62,753 bases of DNA, taken from Mobiluncus sp963511525. GTDB lineage: Bacteria > Actinomycetota > Actinomycetes > Actinomycetales > Actinomycetaceae. The notes below the pieces were generated by a model. That model worked only from the letters and a program-made list of their open reading frames with translations. It was not told where the DNA came from and did not search any database. The stretch is taken from NCBI RefSeq assembly GCF_963511525.1, contig NZ_CAUPIY010000012.1:1-62753 (forward strand), read 5' to 3'. Shown piece by piece: positions 61,001 through 62,753 of the stretch. The number at the start of each line of letters is the position of its first letter. Within the stretch, counting starts at the first letter, position 1. A program made the translations under genes and the position numbers.

Positions 61001-62737
61001 AAACTCAGCTGTGAACAAAACGACGTGACCATACCTACCGGCACAGCGAGTTTTACCGCGAAAGCGGACGTGCCCGTCACAGTCACGGTTCCGGCGGCTG
61101 CCACCTGTACCATTACCGAAGAAGATGTCACGGTACCCAACACCATCACCGTCACTAAGCCGGATCCAAAGGATTTCGATCCGATTACGGACACCAGCGC
61201 CCCGGTTCCGGTCACGACCGATACCAAATTTGAGTATAAAACTGCGATGAAACAGGTTGAGCACGTTTCTCAATTTGAGAATCTGAGTGACGCAAATCTG
61301 CAAGCTGCGTTGCAGGGACTGACTAAGAAAGTCACTGCGACCTGTCTGAAACCGGGAGCGACCGAACCGGAAGTCATCACCAAGACCATTACCCGGGATA
61401 GCACAGTGGACCTCGGCACCCTGCCAGTCACTACAACCTGTGCTTTTAAGACCACCGTACAGGGGTTGGACGACTTGGCGGCTCAGACAAACGCCCAGGG
61501 TCAGCCCCTGTATCCAGATGCCTCCAAAGTTATTACCACCTCCACGGTGGACCCCAACACCACGACAGTGGATCTCAATGGAACCAAGGCGAAAATCACC
61601 ACAACCTATAAACTGCCGGTGGCGGGGGCTATCACTCTGACGACTGCCTCAACGGAAGCCGTACCCTATAACTCCTTGAAACAGCTGCTGCCCCCCAGTT
61701 ACAAATACACCATTAACTGTGGGAAGGGCGACCTAAACGTTACCTTGAACCGGGTTAATGGGGAAACAGTTCTGACCAAGAACAAGCAGATTCCCGCAAA
61801 CACCTCGTGCACCCTGACCCAAGCCACCACGAATGACGCGCGCCTGACCCGCACCACCACCATGACGTCCTCAAACGGCAGTTCCGCCACACATAAGTCA
61901 GGCGATACCGGCAATCCCGTACTCACGTTTACTTCCCCCGCGGCGGGCGGTACCTTGAACATCAACATTGTCAACGACTATGCGGTGGCCTACACCAATC
62001 TGATGCTCTCGACCACCACGGACGTGAAGACTTCCGCCGATGCCCAGACTCCGGCCGACATTGAAGTACCTGCGGAGTGGAAGGCCCCCCTGTTCACCCA
62101 CCAGACCGATACCGGAACCGGCACGGAAGAGACCGTAGTGGGTTACAAAGTGCGCGCCGAACTGGTGTGTGCCAGCGGCACGGACGAATACAAGATTGCC
62201 GGCGACTTCACGGTGAATGCGGACGGTTGGCAACTGCCCGAACCGCTGAAAGTGCCGGTGGGCTGGAACTGCCAGATTGACCTCAACCAGCCGCTATTCA
62301 AGATCCCTGGCGCTGACCTGGTGGATAAGGAATATAAGGTGGTAGATGCCCAAGCCACCTCGGGAGCGAATTTTACGTGGAGCGCCGTGGGCGGCGAGGG
62401 GACGGACAGTGACCAGGCCGGTTTAATCGGCACGGTGGTCACAAAGGCCTTCAAGAATCCTGCAGAGATTAACAGTCTCGCTCTGCACATTCCCTACCGG
62501 ATGCAGCTCGGCTCGTTTAATCTTAAGAAGAAGGTCGGCGGCGAGGGCGTGTCGATGATTCCGGGAGATCACCAGTTCAAGGTCGATTATTCTTGTAGCC
62601 TCAACGGGGTGGACATTCCGATTCCCGCCGCGCGCACTATCGAGAAAAAGCAGGACGTTATCGACACGTTTGGCCACAACCTCAGCAGCCGGCTCGGTAG
62701 CCGTGGTGCCTCATGTCAATTTGAGCGCGAAAGTTAG
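58073..62737 (+). CDS. Large secreted surface protein with vWA-like domain, TNTG repeat and DUF5979/SpaA-like repeats
   Basis: 1,554 residues from the ATG at 58,073. Signal peptide with a long hydrophobic core (LAIIAALALVVGTVQLVSLL). Residues about 75-320 resemble a vWA fold (RVALVFNFEP, VSVGVYTFHR, NNIIVFTTGLGT), but the DxSxS metal motif reads NFEPG and the usual FTDG is FTTG. Residues about 620-665 are a (G-T-N-T) repeat. Then several Cys-containing Ig-like repeats of the DUF5979/SpaA type (for example ITFTKTVSGDAQ, GSFNLKKKVGGEG). The last repeat stops at GASCQFERES without an LPxTG signal, transmembrane helix or basic tail, so it is truncated, frameshifted, or anchored otherwise. Confidence 0.82.
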   Translation: MINRVIIHKALAIIAALALVVGTVQLVSLLVRPATADASMNTSNIPPDYGPIGDLKNDPFTTNFPRPDNVGHLPKLTNNRVALVFNFEPGYTWETMGGAYYSYKDGKPYRNFDQSEQIIQMLNHLKGAPVSVGVYTFHRASSANGVSPNNTPNLKATSLENKDGFDKVIAKLRTLDATDGQGDRMKAKEGSNFEWGLKQIRNDMEAYEKEFKAQYNRLPTQPLYNNIIVFTTGLGTCYGDSGDETCRTILDRKKAEEKAIAQAQAIAGKKAHVNFLAMGPSYYNDGRRKDFLAKLARVTDGNITVIKHNVNGYGTKTSNTLLNYDWYHFQDPRDMDSDWYKKNNPKNPEQREAIRKACNLFDPSTGPEPTGNPYDLAEQRCNHVRDGKFADTVEDYLFKEKGLEITADAVDENLVYLNPIAETKFGVTANGSTEELSTGTDGIIEKPTTGVTTLRIVPRLDKDKYALTRLRPRDENNYSAAKLPAPANARCVGFSKQRPPTVFTPTDFAPGTDPTNRGGVQIESLYLETYTYIKCGFYHRPMQESVLRKSVKVGNEQIRFDVLNSKFKVDWSCKDPYAIENQDTPFVEDTKELVLAKQKPSDPDITLNTEYSFPDIPIGIPGTNTGTNTGTNTGTNTGTSTETNTGTNTGTNTGTNTGTTTGTNTETEDVKRLPVGAVCEVNSSVKYPHRCYGKDQSAGCTDKWTKADWDNLMTVEDTLEQSQYFEVKDDTKPVTPAATDYDYSFTASGEHLTKPASAAPEEKSILETLTTFTSKKASVKVRVNFTNSQNDPAYSTITKPPYVPVYYNCRYMGDPTRPPEIPESGAAAMPGYVELGAVDVPTNGTDFYELGIKRDADHNPILDEHGNTIPTWPVGTHCLFTSLPPKGAPGTAKTDPWSVEGFNITDSYSSDVCAGNWKDKNGAEVKCGNNYFWVNSEGKKSVSLTQDLVRKNAQITFTKTVSGDAQRVGREQTFTEKLSCEQNDVTIPTGTASFTAKADVPVTVTVPAAATCTITEEDVTVPNTITVTKPDPKDFDPITDTSAPVPVTTDTKFEYKTAMKQVEHVSQFENLSDANLQAALQGLTKKVTATCLKPGATEPEVITKTITRDSTVDLGTLPVTTTCAFKTTVQGLDDLAAQTNAQGQPLYPDASKVITTSTVDPNTTTVDLNGTKAKITTTYKLPVAGAITLTTASTEAVPYNSLKQLLPPSYKYTINCGKGDLNVTLNRVNGETVLTKNKQIPANTSCTLTQATTNDARLTRTTTMTSSNGSSATHKSGDTGNPVLTFTSPAAGGTLNINIVNDYAVAYTNLMLSTTTDVKTSADAQTPADIEVPAEWKAPLFTHQTDTGTGTEETVVGYKVRAELVCASGTDEYKIAGDFTVNADGWQLPEPLKVPVGWNCQIDLNQPLFKIPGADLVDKEYKVVDAQATSGANFTWSAVGGEGTDSDQAGLIGTVVTKAFKNPAEINSLALHIPYRMQLGSFNLKKKVGGEGVSMIPGDHQFKVDYSCSLNGVDIPIPAARTIEKKQDVIDTFGHNLSSRLGSRGASCQFERES
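59936..60075 (+). repeat. TNTG-coding tandem repeat
   Basis: About eleven copies of a 12-bp unit (ggaacaaacacc and variants) encoding Gly-Thr-Asn-Thr, with synonymous drift and a few Glu or Ser replacements. Slippage at such a tract could vary the protein's length. Confidence 0.85.
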
Positions 62738-62753
62738 GTTGTGCGTCATTTAG

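Overview
The window looks like the chromosome of a host-associated actinomycete. The housekeeping gene content and order match Actinobacteria (UPF0182, PPA1309-type protein, UvrD2, orphan ThiF-like protein, DUF2342 and PDZ-Lon cluster; then rph, rdgB, murI, DUF2017, clpS, pncB). Moderate GC, a meso-DAP dehydrogenase and a very large secreted surface protein fit Actinomycetaceae; Mobiluncus is my best guess for the genus, but this is inference.

Layout. 0.1-2.3 kb: an AT-rich pair, a secreted C39-like cysteine peptidase and a lipoprotein. 2.4-9.9 kb: core genes (rnpB, a coiled-coil protein without its zinc ribbon, Nif3-like protein, acyl-CoA-ligase-like enzyme, lipA, flavoprotein, lipB). 10-16 kb: accessory region with an AT-rich membrane-anchored protein, a zeta-toxin module, tRNA-Val, a secreted/anchored protein, a YibE/F membrane protein, and a RelE-type toxin-antitoxin cassette bracketed by 69-bp direct repeats.

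15,992-34,915: a very compact (about 18.9 kb) siphovirus-like prophage inserted into the initiator tRNA-fMet gene, with a 42-bp duplicated att core at both ends. From right to left it carries a two-regulator switch with palindromic operators, a HIRAN-like protein, small early genes, HNH endonuclease, terminase, portal, fused protease-capsid, connector and tail genes (with a -1 frameshift in the tail chaperone), three proteins sharing an LTAxxIN motif, CHAP endolysin, holin-like proteins, and the integrase at the left end. The att core lies inside the 3' end of the XRE regulator gene. In the excised circle that reading frame would run five codons longer (W-V-L-G-A) and stop 8 nt before the integrase ATG. 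This is the architecture of the integration-dependent immunity switches known from some mycobacteriophages. A 1,352-bp IS1249/IS256-type element with a perfect 8-bp target duplication sits in integrase codon 21, so this prophage is probably locked in.

35-57.7 kb: conserved chromosome: UPF0182 protein, helicase, proteases, RNase PH, RdgB, an unexplained two-gene small-protein cassette with tandem 5'-UTR hairpins, glutamate racemase, ClpS, nicotinate phosphoribosyltransferase, HU, DAP dehydrogenase, a sodium symporter and a MacB/FtsX-type ABC exporter. 58.1-62.7 kb: a 1,554-residue secreted protein with a vWA-like domain whose metal site looks degenerate, a Thr-Asn-Thr-Gly repeat and SpaA/DUF5979-like repeats. 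It stops without a visible sorting signal.
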